Assembly (NCBI RefSeq): GCF_000368925.1
Contig: NZ_KB849756.1
Location: forward strand, 2,382,416-2,446,415
Source of the DNA: Acinetobacter bereziniae LMG 1003 = CIP 70.12
GTDB taxonomy: Bacteria > Pseudomonadota > Gammaproteobacteria > Pseudomonadales > Moraxellaceae
Direction of reading: 5' to 3'
DNA: 64,000 nucleotides
A program made the position numbers and the translations under genes. The notes beneath the pieces were generated by a model, which saw only the letters and a list, made by a program, of their open reading frames with translations, did no database searches and had not been told where the DNA came from. Positions 30,338 to 39,390 of this stretch are shown here, piece after piece. Numbering within the stretch: the stretch's first letter is position 1; each line of letters opens with the position of its first letter.

Positions 30338-31450
30338 ATGGCTAAACGTGATTATTATGAGGTTTTAGGTATTGCTAAAACCGCTAGTGATGATGAAATT
30401 AAAAAAGCCTACCGTAAGTTGGCGATGAAGTATCATCCAGATCGCAACCCTGACAACGCAGAAGCTGAAGAAAAGTTCAAAGAATGTGCAGAAGCTTACG
30501 AAGTGCTTTCTGACAGTGAAAAACGCAGCATGTATGACCGTATGGGGCACAATGCCTTTGAAGGTGGTATGGGCGGTGGCGGCTTCGGCGGTGGATTCAG
30601 TGCCGAAGATATTTTCAGCCAGTTTGGTGATATTTTCGGTGGTGCTTTTGGCGGCGGTGGTCGTGGTCAACAACGTGCACGTCGTGGCTCAGATCTCCGT
30701 TATGTCATGGAATTAACGCTTGAAGAAGCTGTGAAAGGGGTGAAAAAAACCATTACTTTCACTGCACCAGCACCTTGCGATGCCTGTGATGGAAAAGGTT
30801 CAAAAAATCCGAATGATGTTGAAACGTGTAAGACTTGTCATGGTGCAGGTCAGGTGCGTATGCAACAAGGGTTTTTCTCAGTCCAACAGACTTGTAGCAC
30901 TTGTCGCGGACAGGGCAAAATCATTAAAAACCCATGTAATAAGTGTCATGGTTCTGGGGTTTCAGATCGTCAACAAACCCTTGAAGTGACCATTCCAGCA
31001 GGTGTGGACAATGGTGATCGCGTACGCTTAACTGGTAAAGGTGAAGCAATTCGTGATGGTCAGTCTGGAGATTTATACGTTGAAGTGGTTGTGCGTGAAC
31101 ATGACATCTTCCAACGTGATGGTGCAGACCTCTATATGGATGTGCCTGTGAGCATTGCTGATGCTGCCTTAGGTAAGGAACTTGAGATTCCAACTTTAGA
31201 CGGTCGTGTTAGTTTGAAAGTGCCTGAAGGTACACAAACCGGTAAAATGTTCCGTTTACGTGGTAAAGGCGTGAAACCTGTACGTAGTAGCATGCAAGGT
31301 GATTTACTTTGCCGTATCGTAGTAGAAACACCAGTGAATTTGACGAGTCGCCAACGTGAGCTGTTGAAAGAACTTCAAGCGACCATGGAAAGCGATGACA
31401 ATAAATCTTCGCCGAAGAAAAAATCTTTCTTTGATCGTTTATTCGACTAA
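30338..31450 (+). CDS. dnaJ: Chaperone protein DnaJ
   Basis: Hsp40 co-chaperone that stimulates DnaK ATPase and delivers unfolded clients. 370 residues. J domain with the HPD triad at residues 33-35 (KYHPDRNPDN), a Gly/Phe-rich linker (about 75-110), then four zinc-finger repeats CDACDGKG, CKTCHGAG, CSTCRGQG and CNKCHGSG, followed by the two C-terminal client-binding domains. No dnaK in the window. A sigma-32-like promoter precedes it and a strong terminator follows. Confidence 0.98.
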   Translation: MAKRDYYEVLGIAKTASDDEIKKAYRKLAMKYHPDRNPDNAEAEEKFKECAEAYEVLSDSEKRSMYDRMGHNAFEGGMGGGGFGGGFSAEDIFSQFGDIFGGAFGGGGRGQQRARRGSDLRYVMELTLEEAVKGVKKTITFTAPAPCDACDGKGSKNPNDVETCKTCHGAGQVRMQQGFFSVQQTCSTCRGQGKIIKNPCNKCHGSGVSDRQQTLEVTIPAGVDNGDRVRLTGKGEAIRDGQSGDLYVEVVVREHDIFQRDGADLYMDVPVSIADAALGKELEIPTLDGRVSLKVPEGTQTGKMFRLRGKGVKPVRSSMQGDLLCRIVVETPVNLTSRQRELLKELQATMESDDNKSSPKKKSFFDRLFD

Positions 31451-31476
31451 TTAATCTGAACGATTAAATCAATAAA

Positions 31477-31511
31477 AATGGAGCAACAGTGAGCTGTTGC
31501 TCCATTTTTTT
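31477..31511. terminator. Intrinsic terminator after dnaJ
   Basis: A perfect 13-bp stem, AATGGAGCAACAG with CTGTTGCTCCATT, loop TGAG, followed by seven T. The upstream side is A-rich, so it may also stop the convergent small gene. Confidence 0.9.
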
Positions 31512-31716
31512 ATTTTGTCGGTTGATCCGATGAGGATTGGTCAAATTCATGATCATCTGGCGCAGCATCGATTGAATTGTCATCTTGTGGAAGAATCAAT
31601 GCCGGAGTGGATGAGGCAGCTGTCTGAGGTTCAGCGGGGGCAGTAGAGTCTTGTGCCCAACTGAGCGAAACAGTTGTGGTCATCATTAGCCCTAAAATCA
31701 TGGTTTTAATTTGCAT
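31510..31716 (-). CDS. Small secreted acidic peptide 1
   Basis: 68 residues. Clear signal peptide (MQIKTMILGLMMTTTVSLSWA, cleavage before QDS). The mature part is short, rich in Ala, Pro, Ser and Asp, and acidic. An AAGGAAA ribosome site precedes the ATG. No family recognised. It resembles the next minus-strand gene (32113-32304) in layout: signal peptide ending SWA or AWA, Ala/Pro/Thr linker, acidic tail. Reality is supported by the signal peptide and the ribosome site. Confidence 0.6.
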   Translation of the reverse strand: MQIKTMILGLMMTTTVSLSWAQDSTAPAEPQTAASSTPALILPQDDNSIDAAPDDHEFDQSSSDQPTK

Positions 31717-31814
31717 TATATTTCCTTAAATCTCTCTATTATTTGTATGACTTCCACGCTTTAGAATATTCATTTATTAAGCTTAAATTTTATTTAAAAT
31801 TGTTTCGTTATTTT

Positions 31815-31905
31815 AGGGTTTGTGGGCAATTCGTCTATGTTTGCGACTAGGTGTGTTTTTTAGGCGATTCTAGGCGCGAAATACGAAATTTAGTCATTCT
31901 AAATG
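31815..31905. mobile_element. Single-ended fragment of the inverted-repeat element (copy C)
   Basis: Begins TAGGGTTTGTGGGCAATT and continues with CGTCTATGTTTGCGACTA, GTGTGTTTTTTAGGCGATTC and AAATTTAGTCATTCTAAAT, the same series as one end of the copies at 24162-24441 and 50823-51088. It stops after about 90 bases with no second end. The surrounding 31717-32112 holds nothing else recognisable. Confidence 0.8.
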
Positions 31906-32112
31906 AGTCCTAATTGTAGCTTCAAAATATAATTTTTTTTGATCAATAAAATTGATGTTATGAAAATATTGTTGAATGAGATAAAACTTTCATTGCCACG
32001 TTTTACATCTAAAGTTTCAATAGATTAGCGTAGATCATATTGTGAATCTGTGCAGTGATTTCAAGATAGAGGATATAACCCCATATCCTCTAACGCTAAA
32101 AACAACCCAAAA

Positions 32113-32304
32113 TTATTCAAGAATCGGAGCGTCAATATCTTCGACACGAACTTCAGTTTGTGTTTCTGAAGGCGTAGTCGCGTTGCCTTGAGAGACCGTT
32201 TTTTCTTCAGCAAGTGTAACGGCTGGAGTTGGTGCAGATTCAGCCCAAGCACTGGTCATCATTGTTGCTAATACAAATGCAAAAACCATTTTATTCGAAT
32301 GCAT
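32113..32304 (-). CDS. Small secreted acidic peptide 2
   Basis: 63 residues from the ATG at 32304, chosen because an AAGGAG site lies six bases upstream and the product then begins with a good signal peptide (MHSNKMVFAFVLATMMTSAWA, cleavage before ESA). The mature 42 residues are acidic and rich in Ala, Thr, Pro and Glu, ending APILE. No recognised family. Its layout is similar to the gene at 31510-31716; the two flank a fragment of the repeat element. Could be periplasmic or secreted; function unknown. Confidence 0.65.
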   Translation of the reverse strand: MHSNKMVFAFVLATMMTSAWAESAPTPAVTLAEEKTVSQGNATTPSETQTEVRVEDIDAPILE

Positions 32305-32594
32305 ATTGATCTCCTTATAATCCATATTGTTTTCATTCGTGGCAGTAGTCTGCTGTGTGATTCTTGCACTTTGATGAAATAGATTGAGCAATATTTTAAA
32401 TTTTTTCAAAGTTTTATCGATATATTTTTTAGTCTTGATCTATTTTTTCGTTGAGTCTACTTTTTTGACCTTAATTGCCGAAGACTTAAAAGAAATCAGA
32501 AAGTTCGCAGTATTTTTTAAATGGAGTCGTGGTCTTGGAACTGAGTTTTGTTATAGTAGAGCCAAATTTTCAAATTCAGATTTAGGAAGATCGT

Positions 32595-33416
32595 ATGTCA
32601 GCAGCTCCACGTATTGGTATTTTAGGTGCAGGCGGTCGTATGGGCCGTACATTGATTCAAGCGGTACAACAAGCAGGTTATCAGCTTGCGGCAGCGGTAG
32701 AGCGTCCAGAAAGTACGTTGATTGGTGCAGATGCAGGGGAACTTGCTGGAATTGGTGCTGTAGGTATCAAAGTCGTGGGCAGTTTGGAAGACATTTTAAA
32801 AGATGTTGATGTGGTGATTGATTTCACTGCCCCAGTTGCAACAGAAAGCCATCTAAAATTATGCCGTGATGCTGGTGTTGCAATGGTGATTGGAACAACG
32901 GGTTTTTCAGATGAGCAAAAAACCTTGTTAAATCAATCTGCGACACAAACACCCATTGTGTATGCTGCAAACTACTCAGTGGGTGTCAATGTTTCAATTA
33001 AATTGCTCGAGCTGGCTGCCAAAGTTTTTGGTGATACAGTGGATATTGAGATTATCGAAGCACACCATCGTCACAAAGTAGATGCACCATCTGGAACTGC
33101 TTTGATGATGGGGGAAGCGGTTGCGGAAACTTTAGGTCGTGATTTGAAGAAAGTGGCGGTTTATGGTCGTGAAGGTCATACAGGTCCACGTGAACGTGAA
33201 ACGATCGGTTTTGAAACGATTCGTGGTGGTGATATCGTCGGTGAGCATACTGTGATGTTCATAGGCGAGGGTGAGCGTGTCGAAGTGACACATAAAGCGA
33301 CCAATCGTATGAACTTTGCAGCAGGCGCTGTACGTGCAGCAGCTTGGGTTGTCGGAAAAGATGCAAAAAAATACGATATGAAGGACGTTTTAGGCTTAAA
33401 TGATATTCAAGCTTAA
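32595..33416 (+). CDS. dapB: 4-hydroxy-tetrahydrodipicolinate reductase
   Basis: Reduces the DapA product in lysine and diaminopimelate synthesis using NAD(P)H. 273 residues. Nucleotide-binding loop GILGAGGRMGR at the N-terminus, then DFTAP and GTTGF, and the catalytic signature EAHHRHKVDAPSGTAL. A START-domain gene follows after 50 bases, possibly co-transcribed. dapA lies about 25 kb away in this window with bamC and purC. Confidence 0.98.
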   Translation: MSAAPRIGILGAGGRMGRTLIQAVQQAGYQLAAAVERPESTLIGADAGELAGIGAVGIKVVGSLEDILKDVDVVIDFTAPVATESHLKLCRDAGVAMVIGTTGFSDEQKTLLNQSATQTPIVYAANYSVGVNVSIKLLELAAKVFGDTVDIEIIEAHHRHKVDAPSGTALMMGEAVAETLGRDLKKVAVYGREGHTGPRERETIGFETIRGGDIVGEHTVMFIGEGERVEVTHKATNRMNFAAGAVRAAAWVVGKDAKKYDMKDVLGLNDIQA

Positions 33417-33466
33417 AACATGTTGCGCTAAAATTATAACAATGAGTCAAATTTTGAACATAAAAA

Positions 33467-34117
33467 ATGAAAAAAACAGTGATGTTACTTACTTGTGTAG
33501 TCAGTGCTTTTAGCCTGACTACACAAGCAGCTTTACCGAGCAATGCCAAATTGAGTCTAAACAAAAACAACATTAAGGTTTGGACTTATAAAGATACCAA
33601 TAACCCTGTTCTGTCCTATAAAGCAGAAACAACAATAGATGTACCGATCGAACGGGCTGTTGCTTTAGTTCTGGATGTCAATAATTCACCTAAATGGGTA
33701 CCCAATGTTGCTAAAGCAGAAGTGCTGTCTCGAGATGATAAAAAGGGCGAATTCAGTATTTATATGGTTTTAGACTTTCCATTTCCTCTAAAAGATCGTG
33801 ACATGGTGGTGAAAGGAACGATGTCTAAAGACGCGAGTGGCACGATTTATATTAAAAACTCTGCGGTTCAACAAGGCAAAGCACTGAACTCAGATTATAT
33901 TCGTTTAAAAGATTATGCGGGCGATTGGACATTTCAAAAACTTGGTCCCAATAAAGTGAAAGTGATCACTTCTGGACATGCCAATCCTGAAGGTTCAATC
34001 CCGGCAAGTGTGACCAATATGCTGGTTGAACAGCAACCTTATCAAATGCTGCAAAAGATGAAATCTGAATTGGCAAAGAATACCAAGCTTGTTGCCTTAC
34101 CTGAAATTTTAAAATAA
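33467..34117 (+). CDS. Secreted START-domain (polyketide cyclase/SRPBCC-like) protein
   Basis: 216 residues with a signal peptide (MKKTVMLLTCVVSAFSLTTQA, cleavage before ALP). The remainder reads as a START lipid-binding domain: TIDVPIERAVALVLDVNNSP, WVPNVAKAEVLSR, DFPFPLKDRDMVV and the C-terminal helix with QPYQMLQKMKSEL. Probably periplasmic and able to hold a hydrophobic ligand; the ligand is unknown. It follows dapB by 50 bases. Confidence 0.85.
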   Translation: MKKTVMLLTCVVSAFSLTTQAALPSNAKLSLNKNNIKVWTYKDTNNPVLSYKAETTIDVPIERAVALVLDVNNSPKWVPNVAKAEVLSRDDKKGEFSIYMVLDFPFPLKDRDMVVKGTMSKDASGTIYIKNSAVQQGKALNSDYIRLKDYAGDWTFQKLGPNKVKVITSGHANPEGSIPASVTNMLVEQQPYQMLQKMKSELAKNTKLVALPEILK

Positions 34118-34229
34118 TCATTGATTCAGGATGCGTTATTTATAGCTATTTTGAACCCTACACCCTATGAAGGTGCAGGGAAATGAACAATATAATCAAT
34201 TCAGTCGCAGATGATTTGGTAAGTTAACA

Positions 34230-35393
34230 TTAGCTGAATTGATGCACGGGTTCTTGGCTCATTTTCATTTGGATAAATACCAAGAGCAATCCTAATGCAG
34301 TAAGTACTGCGCCTGCAATTGAAACGGCTGAATAACTCATACCCATACTGAGAACTGCACCACCTACGGTTGCGCCTAAAGCATTACCTAAATTAAATGC
34401 ACCAATATTCACTGAAGAGGCTAGTCCTGGTGCTTCATGCGCAACAGACATCACCCGCATTTGGAGTGGAGGCACAACGGCAAAGGCTGCTGCTCCCCAA
34501 ACAACAAGCGCCAAAGCTGCACCAAGCGGTGTTTGTGCCAAGATCGGGAACAGTAACATGGACAGCATTAATAACACTAAAAAGCCTGTCAATGTCTTAT
34601 TCAGTGATCGATCTGCGAACTTCCCACCGAGATGATTCCCAATTGAAAAACCGATTCCGATTAAGACCAACATCAGTGTGATAAACATTGGACTGGCATG
34701 GGTGATATTTTGCAAGCTCGGTGCAATATAGGTGTAGAGCGTAAACATCGCTCCTGCACTCATCACAGTCGTCAATAAGGCAAAAAGCACAGGCAAGCGA
34801 GTCAAAACTTTCAGCTCAGCTTTTACATTTGGACGCAAACCTGCCACATCTACAGGCAAGGCTTTCCATAATGCCAACATGGTGATGACACCCAAGATCG
34901 CAATTGCGGCAAAGGACATACGCCAACCAATATTTTGTCCAATCCATGTTGCTAGAGGTACCCCCCCAATATTGGCAATTGTGAGTCCCATAAACATCAT
35001 GGCAACAGCACTGGCCTGTTTGTCTTTAGGCACAACACTGGTGGCAACAATTGAGCCAATCCCGAAAAATACACCATGATTAAGACTGGTAATTATTCGA
35101 GCTCCCATCAGCCCCCAATAGTTCGGTGCAATGGCTGCAAGAATATTGCCCATAGTGAAAATACTCATGGCCAATATCAGTGCTTTACGCCGTGAAAAAT
35201 GTCCAAACCACAATGTCATAATCGGAGCACCGATCATTACACCTAGTGCATAAGCCGTAATGAGCATCCCCGCAGTGGGAATCGAAATGTTGAGGTTTTC
35301 TGCAATTTGAGGTAGAAAACCCATTGGAGAAAATTCAGTTGTTCCTATTGCAAAAGCGCCTATGGCTAGTGCAAGTAAGGGAAAATTTAATTT
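34230..35393 (-). CDS. MFS transporter, DHA1 family (YdhP/AraJ-like)
   Basis: 387 residues with about 12 membrane helices from the ATG at 35393 (MKLNFPLLALAIGAFAIGTT). The helix 1 motif GTTEFSPMGFLPQIA and the loop 2-3 motif GHFSRRKALILAM match the YdhP/AraJ efflux branch. The frame continues 35 codons upstream but without membrane-protein character. Probable exporter of small organic molecules; substrate unknown. Gene on its own, next to dkgB in the same direction. Confidence 0.9.
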   Translation of the reverse strand, partial: KLNFPLLALAIGAFAIGTTEFSPMGFLPQIAENLNISIPTAGMLITAYALGVMIGAPIMTLWFGHFSRRKALILAMSIFTMGNILAAIAPNYWGLMGARIITSLNHGVFFGIGSIVATSVVPKDKQASAVAMMFMGLTIANIGGVPLATWIGQNIGWRMSFAAIAILGVITMLALWKALPVDVAGLRPNVKAELKVLTRLPVLFALLTTVMSAGAMFTLYTYIAPSLQNITHASPMFITLMLVLIGIGFSIGNHLGGKFADRSLNKTLTGFLVLLMLSMLLFPILAQTPLGAALALVVWGAAAFAVVPPLQMRVMSVAHEAPGLASSVNIGAFNLGNALGATVGGAVLSMGMSYSAVSIAGAVLTALGLLLVFIQMKMSQEPVHQFS

Positions 35394-35649
35394 CATGAGA
35401 GATCTCAAATATACAGAAGATTGAAAAAAGACCGAGTACAGTGGTGCAATCATCAGACCAATATCACAAGCACAATTTTTTGATGTTGATTTCAACAAAA
35501 ACTTTTAGATCACATTTTGTTTGAGTCAAACACACATCAAAGCTTCGCAACAAAAGATATTGCGAAGCAATTGATGCCTTTCAATCGATCAGAAATGAAC
35601 AGTGAAAATGTGAGAATAGATTTAGCTGTGATTAAACTGAGCAGCTAAA

Positions 35650-36462
35650 TTAAATATCCCACTTCGGTGCTAAATTTTCTGGATCAACTTCACGACCACT
35701 GCGCTCCAATTGTGCAATCATCTGCATTTCTTCAGTAGAGAGTTGAATCTCTTGGGCTTTTAAGTTCGTCATTAAGTTTTCACGCTTGGTTGATGATGGA
35801 ATAACCGCAAAACCTTTTTGCAATGCCCATGCCAACGCAATTTGTGCTGTTGAAGCTTGATGTTGTTGAGCGATTTCAGCCAATACAGGATCATTTAAAA
35901 CTTTGCCATAAGCTAAAGTCATGTATGACGTCACATCAATATGTTGTGATTGTAAGAAATCCACTAACTTTGAGTTTTGTAAATAAGGGCTGAGCTCAAT
36001 TTGGTTTGTTGCAATATTTTCAAGCCCAACAGCATCAATCGCTTGTTGTGACAAGTCAATATTGAAGTTTGAAATACCAATATGTTCAGTTAAGCCAAGC
36101 TTTTTAGCTTCTAAAAGGTTATGCATCATTTCAGCAACAGAAATACCTAAACTTGGTGCAGGCCAATGGATCAAAGTCAGATTGACAGCATCAGTGCGCA
36201 GTTTTTGTAGGCTCTCTTTCAAGCTTGGAATAAGTTTGTCTGCTTGATAATTGTCAGTCCATATCTTTGTTGTGATAAACAAATCATCACGATGAATATG
36301 ACTTTCAGCAATCGCCTGACCAACTTCGGCTTCATTGCCATAGATTTGTGCTGTATCTACAGCACGGTAACCCACATCTAAGGCAGTTTTGACTGAGTCA
36401 ATCACCGTTTGACTGGTTAAACGAAAAGTACCTACACCAAATTGAGGAACGATATTTGTCAT
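35650..36462 (-). CDS. dkgB: Aldo/keto reductase, 2,5-diketo-D-gluconate reductase B-like
   Basis: NADPH-dependent aldehyde/ketone reductase. 270 residues from the ATG at 36462; a GTG at 36474 is in frame upstream. The family tetrad is visible: Asp and Tyr in VDTAQIYGNE, Lys in FITTKIW and His in LTLIHWPAP. The C-terminal NADPH motif is IPSSTKRENLMTN. It is divergent from a YafC-like LysR gene, the same pairing as dkgB(yafB)-yafC in E. coli, so it is probably regulated by it. Confidence 0.93.
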   Translation of the reverse strand: MTNIVPQFGVGTFRLTSQTVIDSVKTALDVGYRAVDTAQIYGNEAEVGQAIAESHIHRDDLFITTKIWTDNYQADKLIPSLKESLQKLRTDAVNLTLIHWPAPSLGISVAEMMHNLLEAKKLGLTEHIGISNFNIDLSQQAIDAVGLENIATNQIELSPYLQNSKLVDFLQSQHIDVTSYMTLAYGKVLNDPVLAEIAQQHQASTAQIALAWALQKGFAVIPSSTKRENLMTNLKAQEIQLSTEEMQMIAQLERSGREVDPENLAPKWDI

Positions 36463-36542
36463 GATATGCTTCACTTTATTTTCGGGGATTAGCGCTATTT
36501 TGCTACTTTAATTGTTGCGGAAAAATACAGGAATATGCAAAA

Positions 36543-36567
36543 TATTATTGACTATTAATCAATAATA
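36543..36567. promoter_or_regulatory. LysR-type operator candidate between dkgB and its regulator
   Basis: TATTATTGA (36543-36551) and TCAATAATA (36559-36567) form a perfect 9-bp inverted repeat with a 7-base spacer, 18 bases before the LysR ATG. This is the expected placement for an autoregulatory LysR site that could also control the divergent dkgB. Confidence 0.6.
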
Positions 36568-36585
36568 AATCGTGATATTACAGAG

Positions 36586-37476
36586 ATGAAATCGACCTTA
36601 GAAGAGTTACAGGCATTTATCAATATTGTGGATAGTGGTTCGATTGTTGCTGCTGCAAGACATCTTGAACAAACGACTTCGGGCGTGAGCCGAGCTTTGC
36701 AACGGCTTGAGTCTAAACTGAATGTGACTTTACTTGAGCGAACTACGCGGAAGCTTAAGTTAACTCAAGAGGGGCAATTATTTTTAGAAAAAGCCCGTAA
36801 AATTGTGCATGATCTGAATGAAGCTGAAGATGCTTTATTGAAGTCGGACAGCGATACTTCAGGTTTGATCCGTGTCGATTCGGCGACTCCTTTTGTGTTG
36901 CATGTGATTGCACCCTTAATGCAAGAGTTTTCTCAGCTTTATCCAGACATTGAAATTGAATTAAACAGTAATGATCAAATTATTGATTTATTGGAACATA
37001 AAACGGATGTCGCAATACGTTTTGGAGAATTAAATGACTCCAGCCTACATGCGAGATTGCTGTGTAAAAGTCGTTTATACATTGTTGCCAGCCCTGAGTA
37101 TTTAGCACGAAATGGTTATCCTGCAACCCCACTCGATATCCTCAATCATGTTCAAATCGGATTTAGTAAGGTCAGTCATCTCAATACTTGGCCCATCCGT
37201 GTGAATGGTGAAAAATTGACTGTACAACCTAAAATCAAAGCATCTAGCGGTGAAACAGTACGTCAACTTTGTCTACGTGGGCATGGTATCGCCAGACTTT
37301 CAGCATTTGAGGTGCTTAAAGATCTCAGAGCGGGAAGGTTGATCGCGCTATTTGAAGATCAAATAGAAATTTACGAGCAACACATCCATGCAGTTTATTA
37401 TCAACAAGAACATTTACCTAAACGTGTACGTCTATTTATTGAGTTTTTAGCGCAAAAGCTGTCAAGGTTTCGATAG
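36586..37476 (+). CDS. LysR-family regulator (YafC-like)
   Basis: 296 residues. Winged helix-turn-helix IVAAARHLEQTTSGVSRALQ near residues 20-40, then an effector-binding domain with DVAIRFGELNDSSL and GHGIARLSAFEVL. Of the CrgA/YafC type. It is divergent from dkgB with a perfect palindrome between them. Its 3' end overlaps the convergent lipoprotein gene by 41 bases; both frames are intact. Confidence 0.92.
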   Translation: MKSTLEELQAFINIVDSGSIVAAARHLEQTTSGVSRALQRLESKLNVTLLERTTRKLKLTQEGQLFLEKARKIVHDLNEAEDALLKSDSDTSGLIRVDSATPFVLHVIAPLMQEFSQLYPDIEIELNSNDQIIDLLEHKTDVAIRFGELNDSSLHARLLCKSRLYIVASPEYLARNGYPATPLDILNHVQIGFSKVSHLNTWPIRVNGEKLTVQPKIKASSGETVRQLCLRGHGIARLSAFEVLKDLRAGRLIALFEDQIEIYEQHIHAVYYQQEHLPKRVRLFIEFLAQKLSRFR

Positions 37477-37843
37477 TCTTTTGTGGTGGTAGATCTAGAC
37501 TCAATAATGGGGCAGTGTTGGGCTGTTGCGGTGTCACCAAATGAATTTCAAAATGCTGGGCGGAGGTTTGTTGGCATTGGAATTCCAAATTTTTTTGAAC
37601 AGGCATATTTATTTTAACAGCCTGATCTCCACTGGCACGATAGTGATAATGTCTGACCGCGACAGCCTGATGCAAGGTTGGCTGTAGATGATCAAGCTGA
37701 TAATTACCCAAACGTTGTGTCTTCAAAAAACCTTCAATCAAAGATTTGCATACAAAATGTTGTTGCTGAGCTGCTTTATTGACTTGTTGAGGCTGGCAGG
37801 CGCTGAGTACCAAAGCAAGGCTGATTAGGGCGATGATTCTCAT
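37436..37843 (-). CDS. Small putative lipoprotein
   Basis: 135 residues with a lipoprotein signal peptide (MRIIALISLALVLSAC, lipobox LSAC, Cys16). The mature region has two further cysteines (FVCKSL and LEFQCQQ) and no recognised domain. A GGAG-type ribosome site (AAAGGAGAAAATA) precedes the ATG. Its last 41 bases overlap the end of the convergent LysR gene. Function unknown; probably attached to the outer membrane. Confidence 0.75.
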   Translation of the reverse strand: MRIIALISLALVLSACQPQQVNKAAQQQHFVCKSLIEGFLKTQRLGNYQLDHLQPTLHQAVAVRHYHYRASGDQAVKINMPVQKNLEFQCQQTSAQHFEIHLVTPQQPNTAPLLSLDLPPQKTIETLTAFALKTQ

Positions 37844-37912
37844 TATTTTCTCCTTTCAAATCAATTATGTTTTAAAAACTGGCTGTAAAAGAAGCATAAA
37901 TCTGTTAGGTTT

Positions 37913-37954
37913 ACAGATACAGATACAACAAATATTAAAATTTGGGTACAGATA
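37913..37954 (+). promoter_or_regulatory. Direct repeats at the MocR gene start
   Basis: ACAGATA occurs at 37913-37919, CAGATA at 37920-37925, and ACAGATA again at 37948-37954, touching the ATG. MocR-type regulators commonly bind direct repeats, so this is a candidate autoregulatory site. Confidence 0.4.
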
Positions 37955-39390
37955 TGGCTTTCCAATATCAGATCTTGGCACAACAGATCGCGCAAAAAAT
38001 TTATTGTGGGGAGCTCGCAGTCGGGCAACGACTGAGTTCTTTGCGTCAATTTGCTGAACTACAAAAAGTGAGTTTGAATACGGCAAAGAGTTGTTATGAA
38101 TTGCTTGAAGCTCAAGGCTTGATTTTTGTCAAAGAAAAGTCAGGTTATTTTGTACAGGCTTTGCCAAATTCCCCGCAGATTGCTGTACCTGACCATCCAG
38201 ATTTTCAGTCTAGACCAAGGGAAGTTTCTAATCTGGAATTGCAAATTCAAATTCATGAGGCTGCGATCAATAATAAATTGATTCATCTCGGTTCGATTCA
38301 ATTGTCACCTAATCTGGTTCCTATCGAAGCCTTACGTCGTTCAATCCAACGTGCTTTAAAGCACAGTAAACCGGAAGATTTTTTATATAACGATCGTCAA
38401 GGACATCTGCAATTGAGGGAGGCTTTGTCGGCACACTGGGCTGAAGATGGTTTTTATATTGCAAAAGAAGATATTTATATCAGTAATGGCTGTATGCCTG
38501 CACTGTCGATCATGATTCAGAGCCTTACACAAGTTGGTGATAGCGTGATTGTGCCGACACCAAACTATAATGGGCAGTTGCAGTTATTGGCTTTGTTGAA
38601 GCGAAAAATTATCGAAATCCCAGCCAATACAGAAGGTTTTGATCTAGATCGTTTAGAGCAAGAAATGCAAAGTCCAGGGGTAAAAATCTGCTTATTGACG
38701 GCTAATTTTCAAAATCCTCTGGGTTTTTGCCTCAGCAATGCTGAGAAAGAACGTATTGCACAACTTGCGGCGAAATATCAATGCTATGTGATTGAAGATG
38801 ATATTTATGCAGAATGTAGTTTTAATGCCAAACGTCCTTTACCTATTAAATATTGGGATCAACAGGGTTATGTGGTGTATTGCAGCTCAGTCTCAAAATC
38901 TCTATCAACCTCTTATCGTGTAGGCTGGTTTTGCTTACCGCAGCGCTTACAACATTTACATGCAAGACTCATTTTACAGAATGTTTCGGTGAATACGCCT
39001 TTGCAATTGGGGCTTGCTGATATGATTTATAGCAGAGCCTATCGTCAACATCTGAGTGAATTACGTCCTAAACTGATGGCACAGGTTGAGCAGTATCGAC
39101 AATTTATTCAACAGGCTTTTCATGGCGTGAGTATCCGTTTGAATCAACCGCAGGGGAGTTATGCGCTTTGGCTGCAATTCCCTGAACAAGTAGATAGTTT
39201 GGCGTTGTATTACTATGCGCAGCAATACAGTATCAATATTGTTCCGGGTATTATTTTTGGTGAAGATCATCGTTATAACAATTGTATTCGTTTAAATGCA
39301 GGACATGAATTGTCTCAGGAGGTTCAGGATGCCATCATGTTATTGGCAGATTGGGTCAGAGGCGAATTGTCAACCAAGAGTGTGGCATAA
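37954..39390 (+). CDS. MocR-type regulator (GntR HTH fused to PLP aminotransferase fold)
   Basis: 478 residues from the ATG at 37954. The N-terminal GntR winged helix is seen in GELAVGQRLSSLRQFAEL and SLNTAKSCYELLEAQGLI. A fold-type I aminotransferase domain follows: NGCMPALSIMIQSL, TANFQNPLGF, VIEDDIYAECSF, and SSVSKSLSTSYRVGW with the PLP-binding lysine. Members such as PdxR, GabR and TauR sense PLP or amino-acid adducts. The controlled gene is not evident; the neighbouring genes are a lipoprotein and an alcohol dehydrogenase. Confidence 0.92.
   Translation: MAFQYQILAQQIAQKIYCGELAVGQRLSSLRQFAELQKVSLNTAKSCYELLEAQGLIFVKEKSGYFVQALPNSPQIAVPDHPDFQSRPREVSNLELQIQIHEAAINNKLIHLGSIQLSPNLVPIEALRRSIQRALKHSKPEDFLYNDRQGHLQLREALSAHWAEDGFYIAKEDIYISNGCMPALSIMIQSLTQVGDSVIVPTPNYNGQLQLLALLKRKIIEIPANTEGFDLDRLEQEMQSPGVKICLLTANFQNPLGFCLSNAEKERIAQLAAKYQCYVIEDDIYAECSFNAKRPLPIKYWDQQGYVVYCSSVSKSLSTSYRVGWFCLPQRLQHLHARLILQNVSVNTPLQLGLADMIYSRAYRQHLSELRPKLMAQVEQYRQFIQQAFHGVSIRLNQPQGSYALWLQFPEQVDSLALYYYAQQYSINIVPGIIFGEDHRYNNCIRLNAGHELSQEVQDAIMLLADWVRGELSTKSVA

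Noticed and set aside
37436..37476. Tail-to-tail overlap of the LysR and lipoprotein genes as a sign of frameshift
   Set aside because: Both proteins are of plausible length with intact family features; short convergent overlaps are common.
37861..38086. Small minus-strand ORFs opposite the MocR promoter and start
   Set aside because: They are antisense shadows with no ribosome site or family resemblance.
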